NCBI RefSeq assembly: GCF_014926585.1
Contig: NZ_CP045422.1
Span: forward strand, 3,936,001 to 4,000,000
Length of the DNA: 64,000 nt
Origin: Devosia beringensis
GTDB lineage: Bacteria > Pseudomonadota > Alphaproteobacteria > Rhizobiales > Devosiaceae
Direction: 5' to 3'
Within the stretch, counting starts at the first letter, position 1. Every line of letters begins with the position of its first letter. The position numbers and the translations under genes were made by a program. The notes below the pieces were generated by a model. It was not told the DNA's origin and made no database searches. It saw only the letters and a list, made by a program, of their open reading frames with translations. This document shows positions 8,263 through 17,681 of the stretch, piece by piece.

Positions 8263-8871
8263 ATGCCCTTCGACATTCTCCCGCTGCTCTACGCCGCCGT
8301 CCTGGGCTATCTGTGCGGCTCGGTCCCCTTCGGCCTGCTGCTGACCCGGGCTGCCGGGCTGGGCGATATCCGCGCCATCGGCTCGGGCAATATCGGCGCC
8401 ACCAATGTGCTGCGCACCGGCAATCGCTGGCTGGCTGCCGCGACCCTCGTGCTCGACGCCGCCAAGGCCGCCATGCCGGTGCTGCTGGCGCGCGGGCTCT
8501 GGGGCGAGGAAGCCGCCATGCTGGCGGGCCTGGGCGCCTTTGTCGGCCATTGCTTTCCGGTCTGGCTCGGCTTCAAGGGCGGCAAGGGCGTCGCCGTCTT
8601 TATCGGCTCGCTGCTGGCGCTGAGCTGGCCGGTCGGGCTGATCTTCTGCGCGGTCTGGCTGTTCATTGCCTTTGCCCGCAAGTTCTCCTCGCTGGCCGCC
8701 CTTACCGCCGGCGCCACGGCGCCGATCTTTGCCTATGTCGTGGTCGATGAACGCCTCGCCGCAACGGCCGCTCTCATGGCGCTGCTGCTGTTCTTCCAGC
8801 ACCGCGAAAACATTGTCCGCCTGATCGCCGGCACCGAACCGACGATCGGCGGCGGCAAGAAAACCATCTGA
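8263..8871 (+). CDS. plsY: Acyl-phosphate:glycerol-3-phosphate acyltransferase
   Basis: PlsY transfers an acyl group from acyl phosphate to glycerol-3-phosphate, the first step of phospholipid synthesis in most bacteria, and works in the inner membrane. The 202-residue product has the usual five membrane helices and the three conserved loops: [22 protein letters not shown] (the acyl-phosphate loop), and the [17 protein letters not shown] stretch with its Gly-rich turn. The ATG at 8263 is chosen because AAGGA lies 9-13 bases upstream and because it puts the first helix at the N-terminus. An upstream in-frame ATG (8173) would add a basic, repeat-derived leader. dprA starts 3 bases after its stop. 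Confidence 0.95.
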   Translation: MPFDILPLLYAAVLGYLCGSVPFGLLLTRAAGLGDIRAIGSGNIGATNVLRTGNRWLAAATLVLDAAKAAMPVLLARGLWGEEAAMLAGLGAFVGHCFPVWLGFKGGKGVAVFIGSLLALSWPVGLIFCAVWLFIAFARKFSSLAALTAGATAPIFAYVVVDERLAATAALMALLLFFQHRENIVRLIAGTEPTIGGGKKTI

Positions 8872-8874
8872 TCG

Positions 8875-9999
8875 ATGGCGCCTGACCCGGGTGCCACAAT
8901 ACTGACCCCGGCGCAGCGTCTGTCCTGGCTGCGCCTGATCCGCACCGACAATGTCGGTCCGGCCACGTTCAACCAGCTTTTGAGTCGCTTCGGCTCGGCC
9001 GAGGCCGCGCTCGAGGCCCTGCCCGACCTGACGCGCCGCGCTGGCAAGCCCGTCCGCATCACCACAAAGGCCGAAGCCGAGGACGAAATGGCCGGCCTTG
9101 CCCGCTATGGCGCCCGCCTCGTCGCCCGCAGCGATGCCGATTACCCGCCGCTGCTGCGCTTCATCGCCGGCGCCCCGCCGCTGCTGACCCTGGCCGGCGG
9201 CGCGGCGCTTGACTGGCAGCGCACAGTGGCCATTGTCGGCGCGCGCAATGCCTCGTCGGCCGGCATCAAGATGACGCGCCTGCTGGCCACCGATCTGGGG
9301 GCTGCCGGCTATACCGTGGTCTCGGGTCTCGCCCGCGGCATCGACGCCGCCGCCCACGCCGCCAGTCTGACCACCGGCACCATTGCCGTGCTGGCCGGTG
9401 GCTTCGACAAGATCTATCCCGAGCAGAATATTGGCCTGGCACATGATATTCTCGACGCTGGCGGGGCCTTACTCACCGAAATGCCGCTGGGCTGGGAACC
9501 CCGCGCCCGCGACTTTCCGCGCCGCAACCGTTTGGTTTCGGGACTTTCCCTGGGTGTCGTGGTAGTGGAAGCCGCGCAGCGCAGTGGCTCGCTGATTACC
9601 GCCCGGCTGGCGCTGGAGCAGGACCGCGACGTCTTTGCCGTCCCCGGCTCGCCGCTCGATCCGCGGGCAGAGGGTGGTAACCTGCTGATCCAGCAAGGCG
9701 CCAGGCTGGTCATCAGTGCCGCCGACATCATCGACACCCTGGGCAGCGCCGACCCGGCCCGCACCAGCCTTTTTGAAGGCGATTGGCAGCCCGACCTCGC
9801 CGCCGAAGCGGCGCCGCCCAGCGACAGCGACAAGTCCCGGCTCCTGTCGGCGCTCAGCGCCACGCCGATGGATGTCGACGAACTGATCCGACAATCGGGC
9901 CTTTCCGCCAGCGCCATGCAGATGCTGCTGCTTGAACTGGATCTCGCCGGCCAGATCGAGTGGTCGAGCGGGCAGCTGGTGGCGCTGAAATATCTGTAG
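8875..9999 (+). CDS. dprA: DNA-processing protein DprA (Smf)
   Basis: DprA binds incoming single-stranded DNA and loads RecA during natural transformation; many non-competent bacteria also keep it. The 374-residue protein has an N-terminal SAM-like region (LRLIRTDNVGPATFNQLL), then the Rossmann-like core with VAIVGARNASSAG, VSGLARGIDAAAH, and the family stretch FPRRNRLVSGLS followed by VVVVEAAQRSGSLITA. It ends with a winged-helix DprA C-terminal domain (about 315-374, PMDVDELIRQSGLS). It starts 3 bases after plsY, so the two are probably one transcript. Full length and intact. No other competence gene is visible here. Confidence 0.95.
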   Translation: MAPDPGATILTPAQRLSWLRLIRTDNVGPATFNQLLSRFGSAEAALEALPDLTRRAGKPVRITTKAEAEDEMAGLARYGARLVARSDADYPPLLRFIAGAPPLLTLAGGAALDWQRTVAIVGARNASSAGIKMTRLLATDLGAAGYTVVSGLARGIDAAAHAASLTTGTIAVLAGGFDKIYPEQNIGLAHDILDAGGALLTEMPLGWEPRARDFPRRNRLVSGLSLGVVVVEAAQRSGSLITARLALEQDRDVFAVPGSPLDPRAEGGNLLIQQGARLVISAADIIDTLGSADPARTSLFEGDWQPDLAAEAAPPSDSDKSRLLSALSATPMDVDELIRQSGLSASAMQMLLLELDLAGQIEWSSGQLVALKYL

Positions 10000-10008
10000 C
10001 GATTCCAG

Positions 10009-10118
10009 CCCCCACCCAGCCTCCCCCTGGAGGGGGAGGACCAGCGCGGTGTCTACGGCACGATCGTGCCAAAAACCGGATGTGATCCCTCCCCCTCAGG
10101 GGGAGGTTAGGTGGGGGT
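10009..10118. repeat. Paired inverted palindrome element (BIME-like) between convergent genes
   Basis: Two GC hairpins face each other: CCTCCCCCT/AGGGGGAGG at 10020-10039 preceded by CCCCCACCCAG, and the same arms at 10088-10106 followed by TTAGGTGGGGG. The outer segments are near inverse complements, so the element is a head-to-head pair around ~48 unique bases. It fills the gap between the stops of dprA and the aldo/keto reductase. A near copy lies at 14073-14181 and a decayed half copy at 31251-31280. Confidence 0.75.
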
Positions 10119-10119
10119 C

Positions 10120-11151
10120 CTACCGCCCGCCTTCGATCTTGCGGTTGCGCTGGCCGATGCCGCCGGGGCCATAGGGATAGTCGCTCATGTCCGGCTTGCT
10201 GACATCGGTCAGCGTGGCGATCTCCTCGGCGCTCAGCACCAAGTCGGCGGCGCCCAGATTATCCTTGAGTTGCGCCGTCGTCCGTGCGCCCAGGATCACC
10301 GAGGTCACCGCCGGCTGCGCCGCCACCCAGGCCAGGGCTACCTGCGCCATACTGGCGCCGCGCGCCTTGGCCAGGTCTTCCACGGCGCCGATGACGTCCC
10401 AGGTGATCGACTTGGCATTGCGCTTGTCGAAGGCCTCCATGCCGCGCTTGGGGTCTTCGCCCAGGCGCGTCGCCCCGGTTGGCATCTGGTCGCGCTTGTA
10501 TTTGCCGCTCAGCCAGCCGCCACCCAGAGGCGACCAGGGGAGCAGGCCGATCTCGGCATCGAGCGCCGCCGGCATGATCTCGTGCTCGATGTCGCGGACC
10601 AAGAGGTTATATTGTGGCTGCAGCGTCACCGGCGGGGCAAAGCCCTTGGCCTTGGCCGTCCAGACCGCCTTGGTCAGCTGCCAGCCGAGGAAGTTGGAAA
10701 AGCCGTAATAGGCAATCTTGCCATTACCGATCGCGTCATCGAGAAAGCGCAGCGTCTCCTCGATCGGCGTCAGCGCGTCCCAGGCATGCATCTGGTAGAG
10801 GTCGATATGCTCGACGCCCAGGCGTTTGAGCGACGCGTCCAGGGCCTCGCGCAGGTTCTTGGCCGAGAGGCCGAGATGGTTGGGCCCCTGCCCCATGGGA
10901 AAGCGGCCCTTGGTGGTGATCACCAGGTCGCGCAGCACTCCGGGCTTGCGCTTGAGCCAGCGGCCGACGATCTCCTCGGACACGCCGGCGCTATAGACAT
11001 TGGCGGTGTCGATGAAATTGCCGCCGGCCGCGACATAATCATCCATCAGCTGGAATGACGTGGCCTCGTCCGATTCCGCGCCGAAGGTCATCGTCCCCAG
11101 GGCGTAGGCCGAAACGACGGTGCCGCTATTACCGAGCTTGCGATACTGCAT
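10120..11151 (-). CDS. Aldo/keto reductase
   Basis: A 343-residue NADPH-dependent oxidoreductase with a TIM-barrel fold, belonging to the YajO/YghZ-like group rather than the classical aldose reductases. The catalytic tetrad is seen as Asp48 and Tyr53 (NFIDTANVYSAG), Lys81 (VITTKGRF) and His122 (DLYQMHAWD). The cofactor-binding end is SVILGARTTAQLKDNL. The start MQYRKLGNSG is standard. It is divergent from topA with 254 bases between, and convergent with dprA across a palindrome pair. The natural carbonyl substrate is unknown. C-terminal PGGIGQRNRKIEGGR is basic and probably flexible. Confidence 0.9.
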   Translation of the reverse strand: MQYRKLGNSGTVVSAYALGTMTFGAESDEATSFQLMDDYVAAGGNFIDTANVYSAGVSEEIVGRWLKRKPGVLRDLVITTKGRFPMGQGPNHLGLSAKNLREALDASLKRLGVEHIDLYQMHAWDALTPIEETLRFLDDAIGNGKIAYYGFSNFLGWQLTKAVWTAKAKGFAPPVTLQPQYNLLVRDIEHEIMPAALDAEIGLLPWSPLGGGWLSGKYKRDQMPTGATRLGEDPKRGMEAFDKRNAKSITWDVIGAVEDLAKARGASMAQVALAWVAAQPAVTSVILGARTTAQLKDNLGAADLVLSAEEIATLTDVSKPDMSDYPYGPGGIGQRNRKIEGGR

Positions 11152-11337
11152 TATTCAATCTCCTCATGATCGACCCGATGGGCTACCGACTTCCGCGCAG
11201 GAGCGCAGGCACAAGTCAGCCGCAATATGATTGGGTCCGGCGCAGAACAGCGCACGTGCCGAGTCTGCACCGGCCCCATCTTGTATGCAAGATTTCTCTC
11301 CCCTTTGGGGAGGGCAGGTCCGGTCACAATGTGCCCG

Positions 11338-11366
11338 TTGACACTTTGTTCCGGCTTCACCATGTT
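11338..11366 (+). promoter_or_regulatory. Possible sigma-70 promoter for topA
   Basis: TTGACA at 11338-11343 is followed after 17 bases by CATGTT, 40 bases before the topA ATG. The -35 box is perfect and the -10 weak. A CTCCCC/GGGGAG hairpin lies 25 bases upstream and may insulate the divergent aldo/keto reductase gene. Confidence 0.35.
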
Positions 11367-11405
11367 GCGCGCTCTTCCATAAAAGCGGTTGCGGACAGGT
11401 ATTCC

Positions 11406-14066
11406 ATGAAGGTCGTTGTCGTTGAAAGTCCGGCTAAAGCCAAGACAATCAACAAATATCTGGGCTCGGACTACCATGTCCTGGCCAGTTTCGGCCATGT
11501 CCGCGATTTGCCCGCCAAGGATGGCTCGGTCCGTCCCGACGAAGATTTTGCCATGTCCTGGGAGGTCGATACGGCCTCCAAGAAGCGCATTGCCGACATT
11601 GCCGCAGCCCTCAAGGGCGCCGATGAACTGATCCTGGCGACTGACCCTGACCGCGAAGGCGAGGCCATTTCCTGGCACGTGCTGGATGTGCTCCGGCAGA
11701 AAAAAGTCATCAAGAAGGACATGATCGTCCGCCGCGTGCTGTTCAACGCCATCACCAAGGACGCGATCCTGGCGGCCATGCAGGTGCCGCGCGAGATCGA
11801 CATGCCGCTCGTCGATGCCTATCTGGCCCGCCGCGCGCTCGATTACCTCGTCGGCTTCACCCTTTCGCCCATCCTGTGGCGCAAGCTGCCCGGCTCGCGC
11901 TCGGCCGGTCGCGTCCAGTCGGTGGCCTTGCGCCTGGTCTCGGATCGCGAGAGCGAGATCGAAAAGTTCAAGCCCGACGAATATTGGTCAGTCGAGGCCA
12001 AGCTGGCCCAGGCCGGCAAAAGCTTCCTCGCCCGCCTGCTGTCGGTGGATGGCAAGAAAACCGACAAGCTGGCGATCAAGGATGGCGAAAACGCCGCCGA
12101 GCTCAAAAAGCTCATCGAAGCCGGCCAGTTTAATGTCTCGGCCGTCGACAAGAAGCCGACCAAGCGCAATCCCTATGCGCCCTTCACCACCTCGAGCCTG
12201 CAGCAGGACGCATCCTCGCGCCTGGGCCTGTCGCCCAATCGCACCATGCAGATCGCCCAGCGGCTCTACGAAGACGGCCTCATCACCTATATGCGTACCG
12301 ACGCCGTGCAGATGGCGCCCGAAGGCATTGCCATGGCCCGTTCGGTGATCGGCAAGTATTTCGGCGAGGAGTACCTCCCCGACAAGCCGCGCATCTACCA
12401 GACCAAGGCCAAGAATGCCCAGGAGGCGCACGAGGCCATCCGTCCCACCGATATGTTCAAGCGCCCTGAAAGCCTCTCTCTGGATGCCGACCAAGCCAAG
12501 CTCTACGGCCTGATCTGGCGTCGGACCCTGGCCAGCCAGATGCGCTCGGCCGAGATCGACCGGACCACAGTGGACATTGCCGTCAATGTCCCCGGCCGCC
12601 ATGTCGAGCTGCGCGCCGTCGGCTCGGTCGTGACGTTCTCTGGCTTCCTCAAGCTCTATGGCGTCGAGGTCAAGTCCGATGAGCCCGATGACGAGGACGA
12701 GGAAAGCCGCGAATTGCCGCCCATTGCTGTCGGCGACAAGCCGGCGCTCCAGGCCGTCGACATCGAGCAGCACTTCACCCAGCCGCCCAGTCGCTACACC
12801 GAAGCCAGCCTGATCAAGAAGATGGAAGAGCTCGGCATCGGCCGGCCCTCCACCTATGCCGCGACCCTGACCACGCTCAAGGACCGAGACTATGTCCGCC
12901 TTGAGGGCAAGGCGCTGCATCCCGAAGATCGCGGCCGCATCGTCACGGCCTTCCTCGAAAACTTCTTCAGCCGCTATGTCGAATATGGCTTCACCGCCGG
13001 TCTCGAAGAGCAGCTCGACGAGATCTCGGCCGGCACGCTCGACTACAAGCAGGTGCTGCGCGATTTCTGGAAGGATTTCTTCGCCGCCACCACCGAGATC
13101 AAGGATCTGCGCGTCTCCGAAGTCCTCGACGTACTCAATGACGCCCTGGCCAGCCGCATCTTCCCGGAAAAGGAAGATGGGTCCGACCCGCGCCGCTGCC
13201 CCACCTGCGGCACCGGTCAGCTGTCGCTCAAGCTGGGCAAGTTCGGCGCCTTTATCGGTTGCTCGAACTATCCCGAATGCAAGCACACCATGCAGCTCTC
13301 GGACGCCGCCACCGGCCAGTCCTCCGAGGCGGCGCCGGGTGATGGCGTGCTCGGCACCGATCCGGAATCGGGCGACGAGGTCTTCCTCAAGACCGGCCGC
13401 TTCGGCCCCTATGTCCAGCTCGGCGATGCCGGCGGCAAGGAGGCCAAGCGCAGCTCGATTCCCAAGGGCTGGGACGCCGCCACGATCAATCTGGAAGGTG
13501 CGCTCAAGCTGCTGTCGCTGCCGCGCGATGTCGGCCTGCATCCCGAAACCGGCCTGCCGATCACCGCGGGCCTGGGTCGCTATGGCCCCTTCATCCTCAG
13601 CGATGGCAAATATGCCAATCTGCCGGACGTCGAAGAGGTCTTTACCGTCGGCCTCAACCGCGCCGTCGATCTCTTGGCCGAAAAGGCCAAGGGCGGCTTC
13701 AAGCGTGCCGGCAGCGTCGCCGCCATCGCCACTTTCGAGCATGACAATGGCCCGATCACCGTGCGCGCCGGCAAATACGGCCCCTATGTCAACCAGGGCA
13801 AGATAAACGCCACCATCCCCAAGGATGTGCAGCCAGAGACGGTGACGGTGGAACAGGCCCTGGGCTGGATCGCTGCACGCGCCGAGGTCACCGGCGCCAA
13901 GATCAAGAAGGCGCCGGCGAAGAAGGCCGCGGCGAAAAAGCCGGCGGCCAAGAAGCCTGCTGCCGCCAAGGCGACAGCGACCAAGGCGACCGCTGCCAAG
14001 AAACCGGCAGCGAAAAAGCCTGCCGCCAAGAAGAATGTGGTCGCCGACGAAGACGTGCCGTTCTAG
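11406..14066 (+). CDS. topA: DNA topoisomerase I (type IA)
   Basis: TopA relaxes negative supercoils by a transient 5'-phosphotyrosine break. The product has 886 residues from the ATG at 11406, where the conserved TOPRIM start MKVVVVESPAKAKTINKYLG lies; the longer reading frame upstream is not family sequence. TOPRIM acidic residues are in LATDPDREGEAISWH. The active Tyr is residue 295 (ITYMRTD). One intact C4 zinc ribbon follows (Cys598, 601, 619, 625), then repeats of the topoisomerase C-terminal type (TGRFGPYVQLG, LGRYGPFILSDG, AGKYGPYVNQG). The last ~50 residues are an Ala/Lys/Pro tail built of AAKKPAAKK-like units, probably a non-specific DNA-binding arm like those known from other bacterial topoisomerases, ending DEDVPF. 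Confidence 0.97.
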   Translation: MKVVVVESPAKAKTINKYLGSDYHVLASFGHVRDLPAKDGSVRPDEDFAMSWEVDTASKKRIADIAAALKGADELILATDPDREGEAISWHVLDVLRQKKVIKKDMIVRRVLFNAITKDAILAAMQVPREIDMPLVDAYLARRALDYLVGFTLSPILWRKLPGSRSAGRVQSVALRLVSDRESEIEKFKPDEYWSVEAKLAQAGKSFLARLLSVDGKKTDKLAIKDGENAAELKKLIEAGQFNVSAVDKKPTKRNPYAPFTTSSLQQDASSRLGLSPNRTMQIAQRLYEDGLITYMRTDAVQMAPEGIAMARSVIGKYFGEEYLPDKPRIYQTKAKNAQEAHEAIRPTDMFKRPESLSLDADQAKLYGLIWRRTLASQMRSAEIDRTTVDIAVNVPGRHVELRAVGSVVTFSGFLKLYGVEVKSDEPDDEDEESRELPPIAVGDKPALQAVDIEQHFTQPPSRYTEASLIKKMEELGIGRPSTYAATLTTLKDRDYVRLEGKALHPEDRGRIVTAFLENFFSRYVEYGFTAGLEEQLDEISAGTLDYKQVLRDFWKDFFAATTEIKDLRVSEVLDVLNDALASRIFPEKEDGSDPRRCPTCGTGQLSLKLGKFGAFIGCSNYPECKHTMQLSDAATGQSSEAAPGDGVLGTDPESGDEVFLKTGRFGPYVQLGDAGGKEAKRSSIPKGWDAATINLEGALKLLSLPRDVGLHPETGLPITAGLGRYGPFILSDGKYANLPDVEEVFTVGLNRAVDLLAEKAKGGFKRAGSVAAIATFEHDNGPITVRAGKYGPYVNQGKINATIPKDVQPETVTVEQALGWIAARAEVTGAKIKKAPAKKAAAKKPAAKKPAAAKATATKATAAKKPAAKKPAAKKNVVADEDVPF

Positions 14067-14072
14067 CAAGCA

Positions 14073-14181
14073 CCCCCACCCAGCCTCCCCCTGAAGGGGG
14101 AGGAGTCGTGCTGTGGGTAGGCCGTAATGTTGCCCCATCCCCGATCGGTCCCTCCCCCTTCAGGGGGAGGTTAGGTGGGGG
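14073..14181. repeat. Paired inverted palindrome element (second copy) between convergent genes
   Basis: Same design as the element at 10009-10118: CCCCCACCCAG then the hairpin CCTCCCCCT/AGGGGGAGG (14084-14103), ~47 unique bases, the same hairpin again (14151-14170) and TTAGGTGGGGG. It lies between the topA stop and the stop of the dipeptidase gene. The palindromes match the first copy while the middle does not, as expected of a mobile or actively copied repeat. Confidence 0.75.
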
Positions 14182-14203
14182 CCAGGGACTAGGTGGGGAA
14201 GTC

Positions 14204-15247
14204 CTACCCGATCGTGCGCTCGATCATCTTGAGCCAGTTGCCATAGGCGATCTTGCCGACCAGTTCCTCGCCATAACCCTTGTCGAGCAGTGCCTGCAGC
14301 AGTTTGGGCACGCCGGTGACGTCGCCGATCTCGGCCGGCAGCATGGCCCCGTCGAAATCGCTTCCCAAAGCCACGCCATCCTCGCCCAGCGCCGCGACCA
14401 GCGCATCCACATGGCGCACCACCACTTCCATCGGCGTATCCTTGAGCCACTGCCCGTCCGGCCGCAGGAAGCCGGCGGCATAGTTGACCCCGACGATCCC
14501 GCCGCTCTCGGCGATGGCCGCCAGCTGCCAGTCCACCAGGTTGCGCGAATTGGCGCAGATGGCATGCACATTGGAATGGGTCGCCACCAGCGGCCTGTCG
14601 CTGAGCGCCGAGACGTCGCGGAAGCCGGCAGCGTTGAGATGGCTGAGGTCGATCATGATGCCGCGGCTATTGCATTCTTTGACCAGCGCCTTGCCGGCGT
14701 CACTGAGCCCCGGGCCGATTTCGGCATCGGAGGGAAAGCGGAACGGCACGCCGCTGGCATAGGCATTGGCCCGGCTCCAGACGAGGCCAATAGATCGCAG
14801 CCCGGCGGCATAGAGCACCTCCAGCGCGTCGAAGCGAGTATCGATGGCCTCGGCCCCCTCGATATGCAGCACCGCCGCCAGCGTGCCGCCGGCGACCGCC
14901 GCGCGGATCTCCGCCGCGCTGCGGCAGATAGCCATGCCGCCGGCCCGCTCGATCTGCAGCGCAATCGCCGTCATCGCCAGCGTCGAGGCCTGGGCGTCGG
15001 CCAGCCCCAGTTCGGGTGGCAGTTCGCCCTTGGCATTGCCGGCACCGGCCACGACCGAACCCAGATTGCCCTTGAGCGGCGGCGGAAACATCGCAAAGAA
15101 CCCGCCCGCCATGCCCGCGGCCTTGGCCCGCGGCAGGTCGATATCGGCCGCTGGCATGCCCTCGATGAACAGCCTTTCCTTGTCCCCCTCGGCCTCCAGC
15201 AGCTTGAGCAGGGTATCGTTGTGGCCGTCGAAGAAGGGAATGGTCAT
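14204..15247 (-). CDS. Membrane dipeptidase (renal dipeptidase family, M19)
   Basis: A 347-residue zinc dipeptidase of the amidohydrolase superfamily; relatives cleave dipeptides, including some with D-residues. The binuclear metal ligands are in place: His9 and Asp11 (DGHNDTL), the bridging Glu130 (VLHIEGAEAI), His203 (IDLSHLNAAG) and His224 (VATHSNVHAI). A late Asp in LGSDFDGAM also fits. The start is the ATG at 15247 because FFDGHNDT is the normal N-terminus; the much longer open frame upstream runs antisense to rnr and is not real. No signal peptide is evident, so the enzyme is probably cytosolic despite the family name. It is divergent from rnr, 132 bases apart. Confidence 0.93.
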   Translation of the reverse strand: MTIPFFDGHNDTLLKLLEAEGDKERLFIEGMPAADIDLPRAKAAGMAGGFFAMFPPPLKGNLGSVVAGAGNAKGELPPELGLADAQASTLAMTAIALQIERAGGMAICRSAAEIRAAVAGGTLAAVLHIEGAEAIDTRFDALEVLYAAGLRSIGLVWSRANAYASGVPFRFPSDAEIGPGLSDAGKALVKECNSRGIMIDLSHLNAAGFRDVSALSDRPLVATHSNVHAICANSRNLVDWQLAAIAESGGIVGVNYAAGFLRPDGQWLKDTPMEVVVRHVDALVAALGEDGVALGSDFDGAMLPAEIGDVTGVPKLLQALLDKGYGEELVGKIAYGNWLKMIERTIG

Positions 15248-15379
15248 GGCAAGGAATCGCTTTCTGTTGGCCTGATACCAGCACGAAGCACGCGCGGTTG
15301 CGACCGGCTTTGGCCCTCGGATCGCCATCCTGGCAAAGTGAAGCCGTCTGTATTTGGCAAACTGGCCGGCATCACCTAC

Positions 15380-17677
15380 ATGTCTTGCAACATGACAGTC
15401 AAAAAACCCACAAAACCAAAAAACCTCTCCGGCCCCCGCCGCCCAACGGCGCCGCGCGCCGATGCCCTGCCCAGTCGCGAGCAATTGCTGGCGGCCCTGG
15501 CCGAGCAGACCGACATCAAGGGCAAGCGCGATCTGGCCAAGGTGTTCGGCATTCGCGGCGATATGCGCCGCCCGTTCAAGGCCATGCTGGCCGAGCTCGA
15601 GGGCGAGGGTGTCATCACCCGCACCCGCAAGGCGCTGCGCCGCACCGCCGCCCTGCCCCATGTCACCGTGCTCGACATCCCCGCCGATGCCGATCCCGAA
15701 GACATGCATGCCTTTCCCGCCCAGTGGAATGACGAGGAAGGCGAAAAGCCCCGTGTCACCGTGCTGAGCGGCCGCGATGCCCGCGTCGCTCCGGCGCCGG
15801 GCGATCGCATCCTGGCGCGCATCGATGCCGGCGATGCCGAGATTCCGGTCTATACCGCCAAGGCGATGAAGATCCTCGACAAGCCGCGCCGCGGCCAGAT
15901 CGGCATTGTCCGCATGGACGATGACGGCGCCCGCCTCATCCCGGTCGATCGCAAGCAGAAAGAAATGCGGATCCCGCTGGGCGACCTGTTGACGGCCGGC
16001 GATGGCGACCTCGTCGAAGTCGAGGTCAAACTTTCCGGCCGGTTGATGATCCCCCGCGCCAAGGTGGTGGCCGTCATCGGCAACCCCATGTCCGAGGGCG
16101 CGGTCAGTCTGATCGCCATCCACAACCTCGAAATCCCCTATCGCTTCCCCGCCTCGGTGATCCGCGAGGCCGACGAGGCCAGCGAGATCGGTCTCAAGGG
16201 TCGCGAGGACTGGCGCGACGTGCCGCTGATCACCATCGATCCGGCCGATGCCAAGGATCATGACGACGCCGTCTATGCCCGGCCCGATACCGACCCCGCC
16301 AACAAGGGTGGCCATATTGTCATCGTCGCCATTGCTGACGTTGCCGCCTATGTCCGCCCCGGCACGGCGCTCGATCGCGAAGCCTATACCCGCGGCAATT
16401 CGGTCTATTTCCCTGATCGCGTCGTGCCCATGCTGCCCGAGCGCATTTCCAACGAGCTGTGCTCGCTGAAAGAAGGCGTGCCGCGCGCCGCCTTGGCCGT
16501 GCGCATGATCATCGGCGCCGATGGCAAGAAGCGCAGCCACAGCTTCCATCGCATCCTGATGCGCTCTGCCGCCAAACTCTCTTACCAGCAGGCCCAGGCG
16601 GCCATTGACGGCAAGGCGGACGAGCAGACCGGCCCGCTGCTCGACCCCATCCTGCGCCCGCTCTACGCCGCCTATGATGCCATGGCGCATGCGCGCGACC
16701 ATCGTGGCCCGCTGGCGCTCGATCTGCCCGAGCGCAAGATCCTGCTCGACGACAAGGGCATGGTGCGCGACATCCACATTCCCGACCGGCTCGAAGCCCA
16801 TCGCCTCATCGAGGAAATGATGATCGCCGCCAATGTGGCGGCCGCGGAAACGCTCGAGCAGAAGAAATCTGCCCTGCTCTATCGGGTGCATGACGAGCCG
16901 AGCTCGGAAAAGCTGCAGGCTTTGCGCGATTTCCTGGGCTCGCTGGATATTGCCATCAAGAAATCCGACAGCGTCCGCGCCAGCGATTTCAACGGCATCC
17001 TGGCGCAGTCGCGCAAGGCGGGCAATGTCGAGCAGGTCAGCGAGATGGTGCTGCGCAGCCAGGCCCAGGCCGAGTACAATGCCGACAATTACGGCCATTT
17101 CGGTCTCAATCTCGACCGCTATGCCCATTTCACCTCGCCCATCCGCCGCTATGCCGATCTGATCGTGCATCGCGCGCTGATCAAGGCGCTCGGCCTGGGC
17201 GATGATGGCCTCAGCGAAACCGAGCTGCTGCACCTGCCCGGCATCGCCCAGCACATTTCGGCCACCGAGCGCCGGGCCATGCGGGCCGAGCGCGAAACCG
17301 CCGACCGCCTGCTGGCCCAATTCCTCGCGACAAAGATCGGCGCCCGTTTCGAGGGCCGCATATCCGGCGTCACCCGCTCGGGCCTCTTCGTGCGCCTGCT
17401 CGAGACCGGGGCCGATGGTTTCATCCCGGCGTCGAGCCTGGGCCAGGACTTCTATCGCTATGTCGAGGAGCGCCAATCGATGATCGGCGATCGTGGCGGC
17501 GAGAAGTTCACCCTGGGCGATCGCGTCACCGTCCGGCTGCTGGAAGCCGCGCCGGTGGCCGGGGCGCTGCGCTTCGAGCTGCTGTCGGAGGGGGAGCGCG
17601 TCAATCCGTCATCTGTTCGACGGGGCAACAAGCGCCCACCTAAGTCATTCGGGCCCAAGGGCCGCAAGAAGAGGTGA
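15380..17677 (+). CDS. rnr: Ribonuclease R
   Basis: RNase R is a processive 3'->5' exoribonuclease that can degrade structured RNA and takes part in RNA quality control. From the ATG at 15380 it has 765 residues; a second ATG four codons later (15392) is equally possible, and neither has a clear ribosome site. In order there are an N-terminal winged-helix region (REQLLAALAEQTDIKGKRDLA begins it), cold-shock-like domains, the RNB catalytic domain with the metal-binding Asp cluster at 287-296 (IDPADAKDHDDAVY), the HFTSPIRRYADLIVHRAL signature, and an S1 domain near the end (GRISGVTRSGLFVRL). The tail is basic (KRPPKSFGPKGRKKR), as in other RNase R proteins. The DUF983 gene begins 4 bases after the stop. 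Confidence 0.96.
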   Translation: MSCNMTVKKPTKPKNLSGPRRPTAPRADALPSREQLLAALAEQTDIKGKRDLAKVFGIRGDMRRPFKAMLAELEGEGVITRTRKALRRTAALPHVTVLDIPADADPEDMHAFPAQWNDEEGEKPRVTVLSGRDARVAPAPGDRILARIDAGDAEIPVYTAKAMKILDKPRRGQIGIVRMDDDGARLIPVDRKQKEMRIPLGDLLTAGDGDLVEVEVKLSGRLMIPRAKVVAVIGNPMSEGAVSLIAIHNLEIPYRFPASVIREADEASEIGLKGREDWRDVPLITIDPADAKDHDDAVYARPDTDPANKGGHIVIVAIADVAAYVRPGTALDREAYTRGNSVYFPDRVVPMLPERISNELCSLKEGVPRAALAVRMIIGADGKKRSHSFHRILMRSAAKLSYQQAQAAIDGKADEQTGPLLDPILRPLYAAYDAMAHARDHRGPLALDLPERKILLDDKGMVRDIHIPDRLEAHRLIEEMMIAANVAAAETLEQKKSALLYRVHDEPSSEKLQALRDFLGSLDIAIKKSDSVRASDFNGILAQSRKAGNVEQVSEMVLRSQAQAEYNADNYGHFGLNLDRYAHFTSPIRRYADLIVHRALIKALGLGDDGLSETELLHLPGIAQHISATERRAMRAERETADRLLAQFLATKIGARFEGRISGVTRSGLFVRLLETGADGFIPASSLGQDFYRYVEERQSMIGDRGGEKFTLGDRVTVRLLEAAPVAGALRFELLSEGERVNPSSVRRGNKRPPKSFGPKGRKKR

Positions 17678-17681
17678 TGTG

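Noticed and set aside
8110..9444. A 444-codon minus-strand frame over plsY and dprA
   Set aside because: Antisense to two secure genes and partly in repeat DNA.
11055..11405. N-terminal extension of topA from an ATG at 11055
   Set aside because: The added 117 residues overlap the divergent reductase and its promoter region and do not match topoisomerase sequence; the conserved start is at 11406.
11988..14138. A 716-codon frame antisense to topA
   Set aside because: The Gly/Arg/Leu-rich translation has no recognisable domain, and the plus strand is an intact topoisomerase.
14204..17476. A 1090-codon minus-strand frame covering both the dipeptidase and the complement of rnr
   Set aside because: The dipeptidase family sequence begins only at 15247. 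Everything upstream is antisense to a clear RNase R gene and is a product of high GC codon bias.
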